Shown here one piece after another: positions 1 through 10,779 of a stretch of DNA of 64,000 nucleotides. The position numbers and the translations under genes are program-made. Position 1 is the first letter of the stretch, and every line of letters begins with the position of its first letter. The stretch is from Heterobilharzia americana (Eukaryota; Platyhelminthes; Trematoda; Strigeidida; Schistosomatidae). Where the stretch lies: positions 1-64,000 of the forward strand of contig CALYCZ020000339.1 of assembly GCA_944470555.2 (NCBI GenBank), in the 5' to 3' direction. The notes below the pieces were generated by a model. That model searched no databases. It saw only the letters and a list, made by a program, of their open reading frames with translations, and was not told the origin of the DNA.

Positions 1-89
1 TAGAAGACATCTCAGATGTTACTGAAGCTTTCAGTGTCATTAATCGTAGTCTAAAAACCACCAAGTGTAGCTCACCAACCCCCGCTTAA
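1..89 (+). pseudogene. C-terminal tail of a Penelope-like element GIY-YIG endonuclease
   Basis: The last residues, ending SSPTPA and a stop at 87-89, match the tails of the longer endonuclease copies on the - strand at 12292-12531 and 15365-15604. A 2-bp deletion near base 14 shifts the frame relative to those copies. The rest of the domain lies before the window. Its place just upstream of another PLE body fits the tandem arrangement common in PLEs, where a partial copy precedes a longer one. Confidence 0.7.
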
Positions 90-1353
90 CATAGTGGAGG
101 CTGTTGAAATAAAGTTGATCAAACCTGAACTAAGCATTCTGGAAGAATATGTTTTAGCATTACTTCTCCAATGGCATTCAGTAAACTAAAGGCCAATCCT
201 GCCTTCATTCGTTAACTTTCTGTTCATTATCCGATTATTCTTCTGTATATATGTCATCCGAATATTGATAAATTACCAAGGACGATGAAAAAGCCTGAAA
301 CAAACATCTACAAGGAGCACTTACCTACAACATGTAAGGATGGAAAGCGTTTCCAACTGGATAACAGAAATCGAAAGTATTAATGCTTTCATTTTGGAAA
401 AGATTCGTTATAAGGCCCAGTCCCACATAAAACATTGTTATTGATTTTAACACTTTCAACTTGTCATTCTCACACCATTTCTACAGCGTGACTAATAGCT
501 TATTTTCTGCCCCCATTTGTAATGTAATTCGCTGATTGGTTAATCCTTGCGCTTACTATGTTATTGTCCAGTTATCAGACAAGGTCATGTTTCATGTGCA
601 TACAAACTCACCTGTTTTTTGAATTAACTGACCGTTATTCGCTCCCAACCAGCTTCGGTCCTCTTCTCAGTTCGTCCCGGATTGCATTCGGTGGCTCTTA
701 CGTACGAAGTTGCCTGTCAGTTAAGCGTTCGTATCATATTCATTCGGAATATATGAAAAGCACACTGTGTGATACAGTATTATCTGCAGGATGACGTTTA
801 GAGCATAAATTATCATCACCCATGATCACACCAATGTAATCACAGTACTTTCTACATCTGAACAAGATATCATCGATGTCAGATGATGGCCCGTCAGATA
901 GTGCTATGAGTGATCGCAAGCAGCCACGAATCACAAAGAAAGCACGCATGTCTAAACGAGAATTGAGCTGAAACTGTTCGTGGTAAAAACACTAGTAAGG
1001 CTACACCAGACGGTAAGTGCTTTGCTTATTTTGCATGAAAATCCCCCTTCAATATAACCGAAATCCAGCACTCCGCGTTTCTAACACCAGTGCTGTTCAC
1101 TCGAGTACTCTGATATGATATTCACTCACTGTTCAGTGTGCCAGTTGCACGAGTACTTGATCACTCACATAAACTGAGTTGGTCGCCCTCAGTGTATTGT
1201 GGCCTCGCTATGCTAATGTATCACAATTGCTTATGCTCACCTGGATTTTATTGAGCGCTTGCAGTGCAATAAACATTGTGCATCTCAAGGTATACACATT
1301 CACGACTCGATCTTCTCGATTCACTTCAATTCACTCGTAAATAAATCATGAAC

Positions 1354-1373
1354 ATGATGATGATGATGATGAT
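1354..1373. repeat. (ATG)n microsatellite
   Basis: Six to seven tandem ATG units. The mirror copy is the (CAT)n tract near 14082-14101 in the other arm. Confidence 0.9.
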
Positions 1374-1407
1374 CTACAAATAACGATGTGAATAAGTAAT
1401 AATGAAT

Positions 1408-1557
1408 GGAGTTATTAAAATTGGTTATATGAAGAGATTTATTGTTAGGTGAATGAGTGAGTGTTCAGTAATAAACTGACTGAACAAACATGAAAAATCG
1501 CTCCATTTACCTAAGATTTAACTTCCTCATATAACCAACCAATTTTATAACAACTCC
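1408..1557. repeat. Imperfect inverted repeat, part of an interspersed repeat
   Basis: The arm at 1408-1450 is an imperfect reverse complement of 1509-1557; both carry the core CATATAACCAATTTTA or its complement. Related, diverged sequence recurs at about 9940-10140 and again at about 10230-10430, so this is a dispersed repeat family in the window and not a single hairpin. No protein is encoded. Confidence 0.6.
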
Positions 1558-1911
1558 ACCTTCATTTCTAAATCATCATCTTCATGACTTGTTTGACCTA
1601 CACAATGTCTATGATTATTATTCACCACTTGATTAGTAATTTGATTAAACTGTGAAAGTAAATATTAGCGTAGAGCCCGTGACGAAGATGTGATTGAAAA
1701 GGAATATATTTGTTCAATTGTTCGCTCGGTCAGTCTTTTTCTAAATATCTTTATGGAAATATTCAGTGTGCTGAAGCCTTTTCAGCATCGAATTGCGTCA
1801 AAGTTTCTCAATGAGTAACTGAAGTACAACGCAAGGCTCTCTTATGCCAAGGTGTTACTGTAGATTTTATCGACAAATGGATTTCAACGATGTGTTACCC
1901 TAAATAATATT

Positions 1912-3680
1912 GAAGATTTTTCCGACGCTTCGTGTTTCAGCCTACTGAAAGAGCCCTGAAACATTATGCTCTGAATGAGGTTGACTCACTATTATCTTAT
2001 TCTGGTGAAATGTGGAAAAATGTTACAGAGAGATTCCACGCTGTAGAAGGGCTTCCGGAAAATTTAAAACAGGAATTTTTGAGTTATGTAGAGAATGTTG
2101 TCAATGCATGGAAGGAAAAGAAGCGCATTAAGTTGATTAAAAGTCTTGAAAATCGAACACCAGAGATGAGATTCCCGACTAACCCAGGTCAGTTTGTGCA
2201 CAATTTTTCTAGTATCGATCCTGATGTTATACACAATTAGAAGTTTTTTTCACTTGGATCAAACTTTTGTGACAGTCGTGATACGATCAGTAAGATGGAA
2301 ACAGAAGTGCAGTTTGCAAACTTGTGTACACAGATTGAAGGTTTGGTACCATCATCTAGTGAAGACGTTGATAGACTTAAGACTACACTCGTTGACTCCT
2401 GCCTTAAGTACATGAGTAGTAGAAACCGTAAAAAGAGTATTTTAACGAAGAAAACAGAGAAGCTTTGCAAAAGCTTAAAACGTATGCAGATACCATGACT
2501 ATTAAGCCAGATAAAAGAACAGGAATAGTTTTGATGGATAAAAAGGACTACATAAAGAAAATGAATGCTTTACTTAGTGATGAGAGTAAATTTCAGGAAT
2601 TAGTCGCTTGTGATGATGTGACAGAGAAAACTGAGAAACATCTAACCGTATCACTGAAAAAAGATAAAACAACAGTGTTTCATTTCAGAAAGCACCTTTG
2701 AAATGCTCAAACCCACTGGAACCTTTACACCTAGACTTTATGGTCTACCAAAACTGCATAAAAACGGTCTGCCTCTCCGACCAGTTCTCGATATGATAAA
2801 CACTCCGTATCAAACAAACCGCAAAATGGTTAGCCCAACTCTTGAAGCCTCTCCACAAAGAAGTTGTAAAGTAAATTCTCAAAGATACCTTTGAATTTGT
2901 TGAAGAGACTGAGGATCTGAAAGTAGATAATAAGTTAGTGATAACGTATGATGTTTCACCTCTTTTGACTAATGTTCCTTTAATGGAGGCAGTAGATTTT
3001 ATTTGCAACGAACTTAATAAGCACGGTATGGAAATAGGTGTTCCAGTCTCCATATTGAAAGAACCACTTCTGAAGTGTACGTTGAACGCACAATTCCTTT
3101 TCAGCAATGAACTCTACAGACAGTCTGATAGTGTAGCTATGGGGTCGCCCCTTGGCCCGCTCTTAGCATATGTTTTCTGGCATAACTAGCGAATGGTTCA
3201 CTGAACGAAACTATTAGCTGTTTAGAATTATATTGTTATTACGTGGATGATACTTTTGTAGTTCTCAAGAGTGAGATTGACAAGAATACTGTTCTCAATG
3301 AGTTCATCCAGCAATCAACTTCACAATGGAAGAGGGGGAAAATGACAGTATCCCATTTCTTGATGTTTTGTTGGTAAGAAGGTTAGGTGGAACTCTGAAA
3401 CAAAGTGTATATAGAAACCAACGTCTACAGGTCAATACACTTCTCTAGTGATTTGCCCCTCCAATACAAAAGGAACCTAGCATACCGCGCCATAGCTATT
3501 CGCCCAGATGATGCTATAACGGAAGAATTCACCACCATCCATGATCTGCTTAGTAGGAATGGCTATCAGGCGAAGCTTTTGACTAAGCATATGAATGTTA
3601 CGATGGTTAATAAAAAACGCCAACAGTTCCTAAGAAGCAAATCTTCTTGAAGCTGAAATTTAAGAGTGACATTGCCGGTG
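1912..3680 (+). pseudogene. Penelope-like element reverse transcriptase, broken, 5' and central part
   Basis: PLE open reading frame read in several frames. In order: an N-terminal region (about 1914-2240), an in-frame TAG at 2238-2240 after which the same frame continues, a shift near 2455, then the PLE hallmark block DKRTGIVLMDKKDY (about 2510-2550). Another shift near 2695 leads to RLYGLPKLHK (about 2735) and RPVLDMINTPYQ. The RT domain follows (TYDVSPLLTNVPL near 2943; AMGSPLGPLLA near 3138), with catalytic YVDD at 3240-3251 in a further frame. The post-RT linker is open at 3405-3650. The PLE RT resembles telomerase RT and is used with a GIY-YIG nuclease for retrotransposition. Multiple stops and shifts make this copy dead. 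The Gypsy element interrupts it at 3680; the endonuclease continues at 9363. Confidence 0.88.
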
Positions 3681-3684
3681 AGAT

Positions 3685-4116
3685 TGTAGTGCACCTTCCT
3701 GGCACCAAAATATAACTAGGGCTAAAATAAATAGTTTAAATTAAATTAACTAAATAAATCTCTAGCTTGCCTCCGGATGCTTAGGGTGTTTTAAGTTTTG
3801 TTTTAACGAGCATGCATCCGAGCAGGCTTGGACGCCATTTTTGCGCTCCATTGTGCTGATTACCACGCACGTACTCTGAGTCCCTAGTTCAGCCTTATAA
3901 GCCAGATAAGTTGATTAAACTTTTCCCTCATTAATTATTATCACATTTACCTCAAATACATAGCTCCTTTAAATACATTGCGTATCAGTTCTTTTGGTTT
4001 GTGTTTTGTTATCAGTGCATACACGTTAGGTAAAGTACTGGTTAAGCAGGTACTAGAGCACATCAAATTAAGACGGGTTGATCAAACGTTACGGAATTGT
4101 AACACGCATCCCTACA
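3685..4116 (+). repeat. 5' LTR of the Gypsy element
   Basis: 432 bp, TGTAG...CTACA, nearly identical to 8931-9362. It would supply the promoter for the genomic transcript. A TATA-like CTTATAAG lies at 3894-3901. Confidence 0.95.
3894..3901 (+). promoter_or_regulatory. TATA-like box in the 5' LTR
   Basis: CTTATAAG about 220 bp upstream of the LTR end. This is motif resemblance only; the transcription start is not visible from sequence. Confidence 0.3.
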
Positions 4117-4120
4117 AAAT

Positions 4121-4133
4121 TGGTGAGCCCGAG
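4121..4133 (+). other. Primer-binding site, tRNA-Trp-like
   Basis: TGGTGAGCCCGAG begins 4 bp after the LTR. It matches the complement of the 3' end of eukaryotic tRNA-Trp (TGGTGACCCCGAC) at 11 of 13 bases from memory of that tRNA. CsRn1-type elements are known to use this primer. It would start minus-strand DNA synthesis. Confidence 0.7.
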
Positions 4134-4304
4134 TATCACTTCTTACTTTGTCTAGTACCTTTGTTCTCTTGCGTTGATTTGTCTGGCCTAATTTTGTTTT
4201 TGGCACGTCTAGCGTTTTTTTAATATTATTGCACTCCTCACTGGTTATTTTTGCATTGTAATTTTTTTTATTATCACTATCGTGCCTCGTTAATTCCCTG
4301 ATCA

Positions 4305-5147
4305 ATGGCGGATAACGACTCGACTGCGCAGATGGCCGTAACCCTCCAGCTTCCCACCTTCTGGGCCCACAGACCATCTGCATGGTTCTCCCATGTGGAA
4401 GCTCAGTTTGCCTTGAGACACATTCAATCACAAGAAACTAAGTCCAACTTAGTCATCGTCAGCTTACCGGAAAATGTGATCGAAGACGTGTCAGATGTGC
4501 TAGATGACCCAGCACCGAATCTTTACGATCGCCTCAAAACCGCCCTCATCAAACGTGTTGCACTTACTGACCAGCAGAAAGTGCAAGAACTTTTCAGGGA
4601 TGTGCATCTGGGTGATCGCAAGCCGACGCAACTGCTTCGTCAGATGAAGCAGCTGATTGCTGACTTCAACATTGATGAAGCATTTCTCAAGCAACTGTGG
4701 TTACAGAGGTTACCACAGTCGGTTCAAGGTATCCTTGCACCCTTCCATAAGTGTCCCTTAATAGAGCTGGCGGAAGCGGCTGACAGAGCTGTGGATGCTA
4801 CGAAACCCAACACTAGTATCTCAGCTGCACTGTCTACTGCCACGGATTCGTCCCAAAGCCCACATCCTCCTTCGGCTGGTGAGCTAACAAGTTTCGATGT
4901 TATAACTCACATCTCAAAATTGTATGAAGAGTTGTGCAGCATCAGGAACGAAATGCGGTCTGGTAGTTCTTACAAAGGTCGCACGTCTCGCTCGCGCAAC
5001 AGGTCTGCCTCCCGTACCGATAGCAGACGTTCCAAATCGCGACAATCACAACCCAGGTTGTGCTGGTACCATAAACGTTATGGTGCCAATGCCAAAAAGT
5101 GCACTCGACCTTGCACCTTCGAAGCTAACCAGGCGGGAAACGTGTGA
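4305..5147 (+). CDS. gag: Gag polyprotein of the Gypsy element
   Basis: 280 residues from an ATG (MADNDSTAQ) in the leader after the primer site. The N-terminal two-thirds is a capsid-like helical region ([17 protein letters not shown] near residues 20-36; [11 protein letters not shown] near 130-140). The C-terminus is rich in Arg and Ser (about 225-250), followed by a finger of the form C-W-Y-H...C...PCTF, ending GNV, the CHCC-type variant of CsRn1-like elements. The related but decayed gag at 56411-57109 has the same layout. Gag would assemble the particle that packages the element RNA. The stop at 5145-5147 lies 4 bases after a slippery heptamer, so a fraction of ribosomes would continue into pol. 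Confidence 0.9.
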   Translation: MADNDSTAQMAVTLQLPTFWAHRPSAWFSHVEAQFALRHIQSQETKSNLVIVSLPENVIEDVSDVLDDPAPNLYDRLKTALIKRVALTDQQKVQELFRDVHLGDRKPTQLLRQMKQLIADFNIDEAFLKQLWLQRLPQSVQGILAPFHKCPLIELAEAADRAVDATKPNTSISAALSTATDSSQSPHPPSAGELTSFDVITHISKLYEELCSIRNEMRSGSSYKGRTSRSRNRSASRTDSRRSKSRQSQPRLCWYHKRYGANAKKCTRPCTFEANQAGNV

Positions 5148-8100
5148 GCCAGCACGTGACGGCGACTAACGTCGCTGGCGAGCCACTTCCATGTCGCCTC
5201 TTCTTCGTCACTGATCGACATTCTGGGATACGCTTCCTAGTTGACACTGGGGCAGAAGCTAGCGTCATCCCACCTACGAAGGAAGAGCGTCTGCGGCCAA
5301 TGTCTCTGCAACTGCGTGCCGCCAACGGTTCGCCCATCACAACCTATGGTCGGAGATTCCTCGATCTCAACCTTGGATTGCGTCGTCCCTTTCGTTGGAT
5401 TTTCATAGTGGCAGATGTGACCACCGGCATTATTGGTATGGATCTCTTGCAGCACTATCAGCTGCTGGTAGATGCTGGCAAGCATAAGTTGATAGATTCT
5501 ACCACAACACTCTCTGTTTCCGGTATAGTCACAAAGACGCCGCCCCTCAGTCCCGTGTACTGCACGACGGACGCTTCTAGTCCCTATGCGTCTATCCTTC
5601 AGTCCTTTCCGGATGTCTTTAAGCCAAGTCGTTGTGTCCCTTGTGTGACTTCGAACGTTTCTCATCACATAACGACGACTGGCCCCCCCGTGTTTGCGAA
5701 ACCAAGGCGATTATCCCCGGAGAAACTGCGTGCTGTAAAGGCCGAGTTTGAACACATGCTTGAAATGGGAATAATCAGACCATCCAACAGTCCATGGTCT
5801 TCACCCTTGCATGTGGTACCCAAGAACAATGGCATGGACTGGAGGCCTTGTGGTGACTACCGAAGGCTCAACGCTAAAACGATTCCAGATCGTTACCCAG
5901 TCCCTCACATTCACGACTTGACTGCATCTTTAAAAGGCTCGGTTATCTTCAGTAAGCTTGACTTGACGCGTGCATATCACCAGACTCCAGTTTATCCTGA
6001 TGATGTTCCCAAGACAGCCGTCATTACACCGTTTGGTCTTTTTGAGTTCCTTCTTAAGCCCTTTGGTCTTCGCAACGCAGCACAAACCTTCCGACGTTTT
6101 ATTCACGATGTTTTAAGTGAGCTAGACTTTGCCTATGCCCACTTAGACGACAAACTAATCGCTTGTCTACACGAAGACACTCATTTTAACCACTTGAAAC
6201 AGGTTTTCGCCAGACTGTCAGAGCATTCGATGACAGTCAACCTGGCCAAATGCCAGATTGGCGTTCGTTCACCAAAATTTTTCGGGCACGTTATCGACGA
6301 GCAAGGCATTCGCCCACTACCTGAAAAGGTACAGGCGATCCAAGACTTCCCAGTCCCAGGGTCACTTAAAGCTCTGCGTGTGTTTCTGGGTATGGTGAGC
6401 TATTATCGTCGCTTCATTCCCCAATGTGCACACATTTTGACTGCACTGACCGACCTGCTGAAAAGTAAATGTAAAACTTTCAGCTTGACTCCTGAGGCAC
6501 TAGAAGCATTTCGTAAGATCAAAACCGCAATAGCAGACGCCACGATGCTGGTGCATCAAGACGTAAACCTACCTCTTAGCATTGCGGTTGACGCCTCTAA
6601 CACGGCCATTGGAGCTGTGTTGCAACAACTTTCGGATCACACTTGGATCCCAGTTGCATTCTTCTCCCGGAAGTTATCCACCTGCGAAATGCGGTACAGC
6701 ACTTTCGGCAGGGAATTGCTCGCCATATATGCCTCAGTGAAACATTTTCGTCATTTTGTGGAAGGTCGTGACTTCATCATCTTTACCGACCATAAACCTC
6801 TGACGTATGCCTTACACACCACTACTGACAGATATTCACCGCGTGAATTACGTCACCTAGATTATATTTCGCAATTCACGTCGGACATCCGTCATATTTC
6901 TGGTGCGAATAACCCTGTCGCAGACGCACTGTCTCGCGTTTGCACCACTACTTTGCCTCGAGCAGTCGACTTACAGAAGATTGCCGAACTTCAGGATTCA
7001 GACGAGGAGATTGAAAAACTTCAACACTCATCCTCTCTGAAGATACAGCGTCTACCGCTCCTGAACAGTGAAGTGTCAATATTGTGCGACACCTCCACAG
7101 GCACACCCAGACCGGTTGTTCCTTTACCCTTGCGTAAGCATGTTTTTGATGCTTTGCACAATCTTTCACATCCTGGCATCCGCGCCACTGACAAGCTCAT
7201 ATCTGCTAGGTTTGTTTGGCCTGGTATTAACCGTGATGTTCGAAACTGGACACGGTCATGTATTCAGTGCCAACGTTCCAAGGTGAATCGTCACAACATT
7301 CCACCACTTGGAACTTTCGCCAAACCGGACTCACGATTCGCTCATGTCCACTTAGACATTGTCGGCCCACTTCCACCCTCCAATGGATATAGTTACCTAC
7401 TGACATGTGTCGATAGGTTTACTCGCTGGCCGTTAGCCATCCCACTGTCTAACATTACTGCCGAAACAGTAAGTCGGGTTTTCGTCGAAGGATGGGTTTC
7501 ACAGTTTGGATGCCCTTCCACCGTGACAACCGACAGAGGCCAACAGTTCGAATCCGCTACCTTCCAGAAGCTGATGAATCTGTTGGGATGCAAACGCATC
7601 CGCACTACCGCATATCATCCAGCTTCCAATGGTTTGGTCGAGCGATTCCACCGACACCTTAAGAGCGCACTAATGGCAGTCGACAATATGAAATGGACTG
7701 AGTCTCTGCCGTTGGTTCTTCTCAGCATCCGTTCTACACTCAAGACTGATATACAGTGTACACCTGCTGAGTTAGTTTACGGTAGTAACTTACGTTTGCC
7801 GGGTGAGATGGTCGCTTCAGACTGCAGTGACCCAAATCCTACCGATATCCATGGCTATGCTCAAACTCTTAAGTTACACATGCGTCGCCTCCAACCCTCA
7901 TCCACACGGATACAGTGTAGACGGGTGCAGCTTGATAAAAGACTCCAAGATTGCACTCACGTCTTTGTGCGTTGTGACGGTGTACGTAAGCCCTTACAGC
8001 CACCATACGACGGACCCTTCAAGGTTCTCAGTAGGAAAGAAAAGTTTTTCGTCATTGACAGATCTGGACGGCAGGATTCTATAAGTGTCGATCGTTTGAA

Positions 8101-8308
8101 GGCAGCTTATATAGAGGACGACCCGCCTTCCTCTACACCGACACAACTAGAAAAACCCTTGCCGCCGGACTCCCTAACAGACTCGTTTAGTCGCGCGTAT
8201 CCCGAACCTTCTAAAAGAGCCACGTCTAGTAACACTGATCCAGTACCCTCTACACGTGCGGGGAGGCGTGTACATTGGCCCAAGCGATACGCCGAGTTCG
8301 TTAATTAG
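5129..8308 (+). CDS. pol: Pol polyprotein: protease, RT, RNase H, integrase
   Basis: Open in the -1 frame from 5129; no initiation codon is needed if reached by frameshift at 5135-5141. Residue numbers count from 5144. Protease: LVDTGAEAS near 34. [12 protein letters not shown] near 270, FGLRNA near 309, catalytic LDD near 331, as H-L-D-D where relatives usually have Y-[IV]-D-D. RNase [11 protein letters not shown] near 482 and FTDHKPL near 549. Integrase: HHCC zinc finger with HPGIRA near 675 and CIQC near 706; the catalytic acids are in HLDIVGP (about 737), TTDRGQQF (about 796) and GLVERFH (about 830). A GPF/Y module ([10 protein letters not shown]) lies near 953. The order RT-RNase H-integrase is that of Ty3/Gypsy. 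No stop or shift was seen. It would copy and insert the element. Confidence 0.93.
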   Translation, partial: PGGKRVSQHVTATNVAGEPLPCRLFFVTDRHSGIRFLVDTGAEASVIPPTKEERLRPMSLQLRAANGSPITTYGRRFLDLNLGLRRPFRWIFIVADVTTGIIGMDLLQHYQLLVDAGKHKLIDSTTTLSVSGIVTKTPPLSPVYCTTDASSPYASILQSFPDVFKPSRCVPCVTSNVSHHITTTGPPVFAKPRRLSPEKLRAVKAEFEHMLEMGIIRPSNSPWSSPLHVVPKNNGMDWRPCGDYRRLNAKTIPDRYPVPHIHDLTASLKGSVIFSKLDLTRAYHQTPVYPDDVPKTAVITPFGLFEFLLKPFGLRNAAQTFRRFIHDVLSELDFAYAHLDDKLIACLHEDTHFNHLKQVFARLSEHSMTVNLAKCQIGVRSPKFFGHVIDEQGIRPLPEKVQAIQDFPVPGSLKALRVFLGMVSYYRRFIPQCAHILTALTDLLKSKCKTFSLTPEALEAFRKIKTAIADATMLVHQDVNLPLSIAVDASNTAIGAVLQQLSDHTWIPVAFFSRKLSTCEMRYSTFGRELLAIYASVKHFRHFVEGRDFIIFTDHKPLTYALHTTTDRYSPRELRHLDYISQFTSDIRHISGANNPVADALSRVCTTTLPRAVDLQKIAELQDSDEEIEKLQHSSSLKIQRLPLLNSEVSILCDTSTGTPRPVVPLPLRKHVFDALHNLSHPGIRATDKLISARFVWPGINRDVRNWTRSCIQCQRSKVNRHNIPPLGTFAKPDSRFAHVHLDIVGPLPPSNGYSYLLTCVDRFTRWPLAIPLSNITAETVSRVFVEGWVSQFGCPSTVTTDRGQQFESATFQKLMNLLGCKRIRTTAYHPASNGLVERFHRHLKSALMAVDNMKWTESLPLVLLSIRSTLKTDIQCTPAELVYGSNLRLPGEMVASDCSDPNPTDIHGYAQTLKLHMRRLQPSSTRIQCRRVQLDKRLQDCTHVFVRCDGVRKPLQPPYDGPFKVLSRKEKFFVIDRSGRQDSISVDRLKAAYIEDDPPSSTPTQLEKPLPPDSLTDSFSRAYPEPSKRATSSNTDPVPSTRAGRRVHWPKRYAEFVN
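5135..5179 (+). promoter_or_regulatory. Candidate -1 ribosomal frameshift signal at the gag/pol junction
   Basis: GGGAAAC at 5135-5141 fits X XXY YYZ exactly in the gag frame (G GGA AAC). After a 6-base spacer, GCCAGC (5148-5153) can pair with GCTGGC (5174-5179), and GAC (5164-5166) with GTC (5171-5173) inside the loop. The pol frame is the -1 frame and is open from 5129, overlapping gag by 19 bases. All parts of a standard -1 signal are present; function is inferred. Confidence 0.75.
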
Positions 8309-8930
8309 CCCCAGAGCAACTTCACACTTGGTGAATTCGGAGTTTCAACTACTTTGTCGTGGCATACACTTTCAATGCGTTTTCATACCTAAAGTTTTCA
8401 AAAGTCATGTTTACTACTTTGCAAACAGTTTTTTTTCAAAAAAAAAAGCCAAGAATACAATTTAAATTCCAAAAAATTTTTTTGGTTGGTTATTATTTTT
8501 TTTCTGTACTCCTCCCACTTCGAATTGTTTGGTTTTTCTTTTCTTAGCACTCTAATGTCCCATTTCTTTCTTCTTGCAGAACCTAGAAAATGCGTTGAAA
8601 ATTGGATACAATTAGCCGCTGACGATGCTACTTGGATCGTTCTTCGGTTCTCTTTGTACCAATTTCCCCCTGTACACTCCCCGGTAGGTTAAGAAGCAAT
8701 ACGGAAAAGTAGACGGAGGCTTTGGGTCACCTTCCACCACTGCGAGAAGGGTTGCGTCTAGACGCAAAGATATCTTACCTCGTAGGTGTGCATAGTTGCA
8801 CTAGCTTCGGAGACCCACACGTCACCTACTCCATCACCAATATGGAAAGGTGTTGCGTGTCCGCCTCGCAGTCGCCTCCTAGGATCGAAGGTTGCCGGTA
8901 TCCCAACAACCTTCTAGGAGGGGGATAACC
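8309..8930 (+). other. 3' untranslated region of the Gypsy element with polypurine tract
   Basis: About 620 bp between the pol stop and the 3' LTR, with a T/A-rich stretch near 8430-8510 and no coding sequence. AGGAGGGGGA at 8916-8925 ends 5 bp before the LTR and is the likely polypurine tract priming plus-strand synthesis. Confidence 0.8.
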
Positions 8931-9362
8931 TGTAGTGCACCCTCCTGGCACCAAAATATAACTAGGGCTAAAATAAATAGTTTAAATTAAATTAACTAAA
9001 TAAATCTCTAGCTTGCCTCCGGATGCTTAGGGTGTTTTAAGTTTTGTTTTAACGAGCATGCATCCGAGCAGGCTTGGACGCCATTTTTGCGCTCCATTGT
9101 GCTGATTACCACGCACGTACTCTGAGTCCCTAGTTCAGCCTTATAAGCCAGATAAGTTGATTAAACTTTTCCCTCATTAATTATTATCACATTTACCTCA
9201 AATACATAGCTCCTTTAAATACATTGCGTATCAGTTCTTTTGGTTTGTGTTTTGTTATCAGTGCATACACGTTAGGTAAAGTACTGGTTAAGCAGGTACT
9301 AGAGCACATCAAATTAAGACGGGTTGATCAAACGTTACGGAATTGTAACACGCATCCCTACA
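8931..9362 (+). repeat. 3' LTR of the Gypsy element
   Basis: 432 bp, TGTAG...CTACA, followed by the target duplication AGAT. Same length as the 5' LTR, with one substitution noticed. Confidence 0.95.
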
Positions 9363-9838
9363 AGATCATCACACAACCCATAAAAAGAGTCTTGTATACA
9401 GCATTCCCAGCCTCCAAATTATGTGCCATCTTCTAGAGTCGCGGGATTCTAGGTGCAAGAAATAGAGACAAAGTGCTTAATTCTACCACTTCCATGTCCA
9501 TTTATCAGTTCAACTGCTAATGTGGAGCTAGTTACATTCGGCGTAGAATGAGGCAGTTCCATCGCCGAACTTTTGAGCACCACATATCATGGTTGAGCAA
9601 GGGACAAACTAGAACAACAAAGAGCTCCATACTTGCGTACCTAGTTGACATGGGACACCAAGTGGATGCTAGAAAAGCTTTCAAAATTATTCATCATATC
9701 TCAATTAATTTATCATATGGATTACGCACTTGTTTACTTGGCCTAGCAGAGGCGGTTGCAATTCGCCTTTACAAAGTTAACCTTTACACTCGAAAGAAGA
9801 TTGTCAGACCACTTTCATTAACGTGGCAGTTGATATGA
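9363..9838 (+). pseudogene. Penelope-like element, linker and GIY-YIG endonuclease, broken
   Basis: This is the 3' continuation of the PLE interrupted at 3680: with the Gypsy element and one AGAT copy set aside, the frame that ends at 3680 continues here. The linker runs to a TAG at 9433-9435 and the same frame resumes toward YQFNC, a TAA and then CGASYIRR (about 9507-9545), the start of a GIY-YIG nuclease (usually C.CG.SYIG.T.RQ). FEHH near 9566 holds the usual acidic position, and KSSILAYLVDMGHQVD near 9621 is the conserved C-terminal part. The tail LGLAEAVAIRLYKVN differs from the SSPTPA tail of the flanking copies, so this endonuclease end is of another sub-lineage. Not functional. Confidence 0.85.
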
Positions 9839-10644
9839 TGTAAATTCTAGTATTAATTCGTAAACCTATTCCCCTTCCTGTTTCTGTCAGTAGTCATTTT
9901 TCTTCCTCATGATAACGTAATCACTTATAATTTAGGACTGAACGCCTATCAAAAATCATTAAATTTACCTAAGAATAAAAGTCTTCATATAACCAATTTT
10001 AAAAACTCCCCTTTTCTTGCTAATCTTTATCTTCATAACTTGATTAATGTTCACCAAACACCACCAAGCGCATGCTAATTTGATCAAATCGTAAAATTAT
10101 GTACTAATGTATAGCTCAAGACGAATACCTAATTGCAAAAAATGAATTCATTCCCTCGATCAATATGTCTTATTTTTGATCCCTATTTGAAAATATTCAA
10201 TCATTTACTTCAGCTTGTGTGTGAACACTGTTCAAAAATGACTCCATGCGGCTGAAAAACACATCTTCATATGACGAATTTTTTTATCCCCACCGCTATA
10301 TATAAATTAACATCTTCATGGCTCGACATACTTAAAACCTATGATAACTGTTCCACACCCCACACAACACATGATTAGTAGTTCGACTAAATTAAAACAC
10401 TATATATATGCTTAGAGCCATAAATTGTAGTGGGTTCCCTTCATCACTATAAAAGGCAGTTTCAAACACTACAGGTTAGATACATTTTTTCTCGTTGTTT
10501 GTAACTTCTTACTGAAAAATTGCATATCATGATACAGTAGGTAATAAGTTGATGACCTTAATGTAGGCGTAGGACTTGAGCACTATGATAGTGTATGGAA
10601 TTCTTCGAGAGTCTGTTTGTTAGATATTTTGCACAGTGAACCGG
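9839..10644. other. Non-coding interval with two diverged copies of an interspersed repeat
   Basis: No gene seen. The blocks at about 9940-10140 and 10230-10430 resemble each other and 1487-1720 (shared TTTACCTAAGA, TTCATATAACCAATTTTA, TTCATGACTTG-like motifs). Confidence 0.5.
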
Positions 10645-10769
10645 AACAGTATTTTTACTGGATGATGTTTCGAACAGAAATCGACTCTTCATATTCAAAC
10701 CTTTAATATGAATGTGAAGAGTCAATTTCTGTTCGAAATATCATCCAGTAAATAGTAAATAATACTGTT
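10645..10769. repeat. Long near-perfect hairpin
   Basis: Bases from about 10657 (ACTGGATGATGTTTCGAACA) pair with about 10709-10752 (TGTTCGAAATATCATCCAGT) around a short loop near 10702. An outer match AACAGTATT...AATACTGTT brings the arms to 10645 and 10769. The transcript or either single strand could fold into a stem of about 45 bp. No coding sequence. Confidence 0.8.
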
Positions 10770-10779
10770 TTATTACATG

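Larger units (their letters stand above)
90..1911 (+). other. PLE untranslated/inter-unit region, no gene seen
   Basis: About 1.8 kb between the endonuclease tail and the next PLE reading frame. Small open frames such as 558-794 recur unchanged in the other copies at 11587-11823 and 14660-14896, but that only reflects the near-identity of the repeats. The region holds an (ATG)n tract and an imperfect hairpin, listed separately. I looked for a hammerhead core (CTGATGA...GAAA), which PLE repeats can carry, and saw none. Confidence 0.5.
1..2694. repeat. Left arm of a 2.7-kb inverted repeat (PLE array)
   Basis: This stretch is the reverse complement of 12760-15455. Position p pairs with 15454 minus p over almost the whole length, so there are no net indels except a 2-bp deletion here near base 14. 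Only a few substitutions were seen by eye, for example at 1686, 1692 and 2217. Homology stops inside AGAAAGCA at 2687-2694. The arm is cut by the window edge, so its outer boundary is unknown. Confidence 0.93.
3681..9366 (+). mobile_element. Complete Ty3/Gypsy LTR retrotransposon, CsRn1-like
   Basis: Two 432-bp LTRs (3685-4116 and 8931-9362) start TGTAG and end CTACA, and are flanked by the 4-bp target duplication AGAT (3681-3684 and 9363-9366). Between them are a primer-binding site, gag, pol, and a polypurine tract directly before the 3' LTR. The only LTR difference I could see is one base near the start (CTTCC versus CCTCC), so insertion was recent. Gag carries the CWYH...C...PC finger typical of CsRn1-type elements and the primer site resembles tRNA-Trp, also typical of that group. 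No stop interrupts gag or pol, so the copy could be active. It sits inside a PLE. Confidence 0.95.

Noticed and set aside
558..794. 78-codon frame found identically three times (also 11587-11823 and 14660-14896)
   Set aside because: Repetition follows from the PLE repeat copies being nearly identical; no domain, and no independent evidence of coding.
1354..1373. Repeats that might be a CRISPR array or tandem gene array
   Set aside because: Only simple microsatellites and dispersed repeats occur; there is no regular repeat-spacer pattern, and the DNA is eukaryotic.
90..1911. Hammerhead ribozyme in the PLE terminal repeat
   Set aside because: PLEs can carry one, but I found no CTGATGA...GAAA arrangement on either strand here.
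5237..5668. 143-codon frame on the - strand across pol
   Set aside because: Opposite-strand shadow of an intact, motif-rich pol gene.
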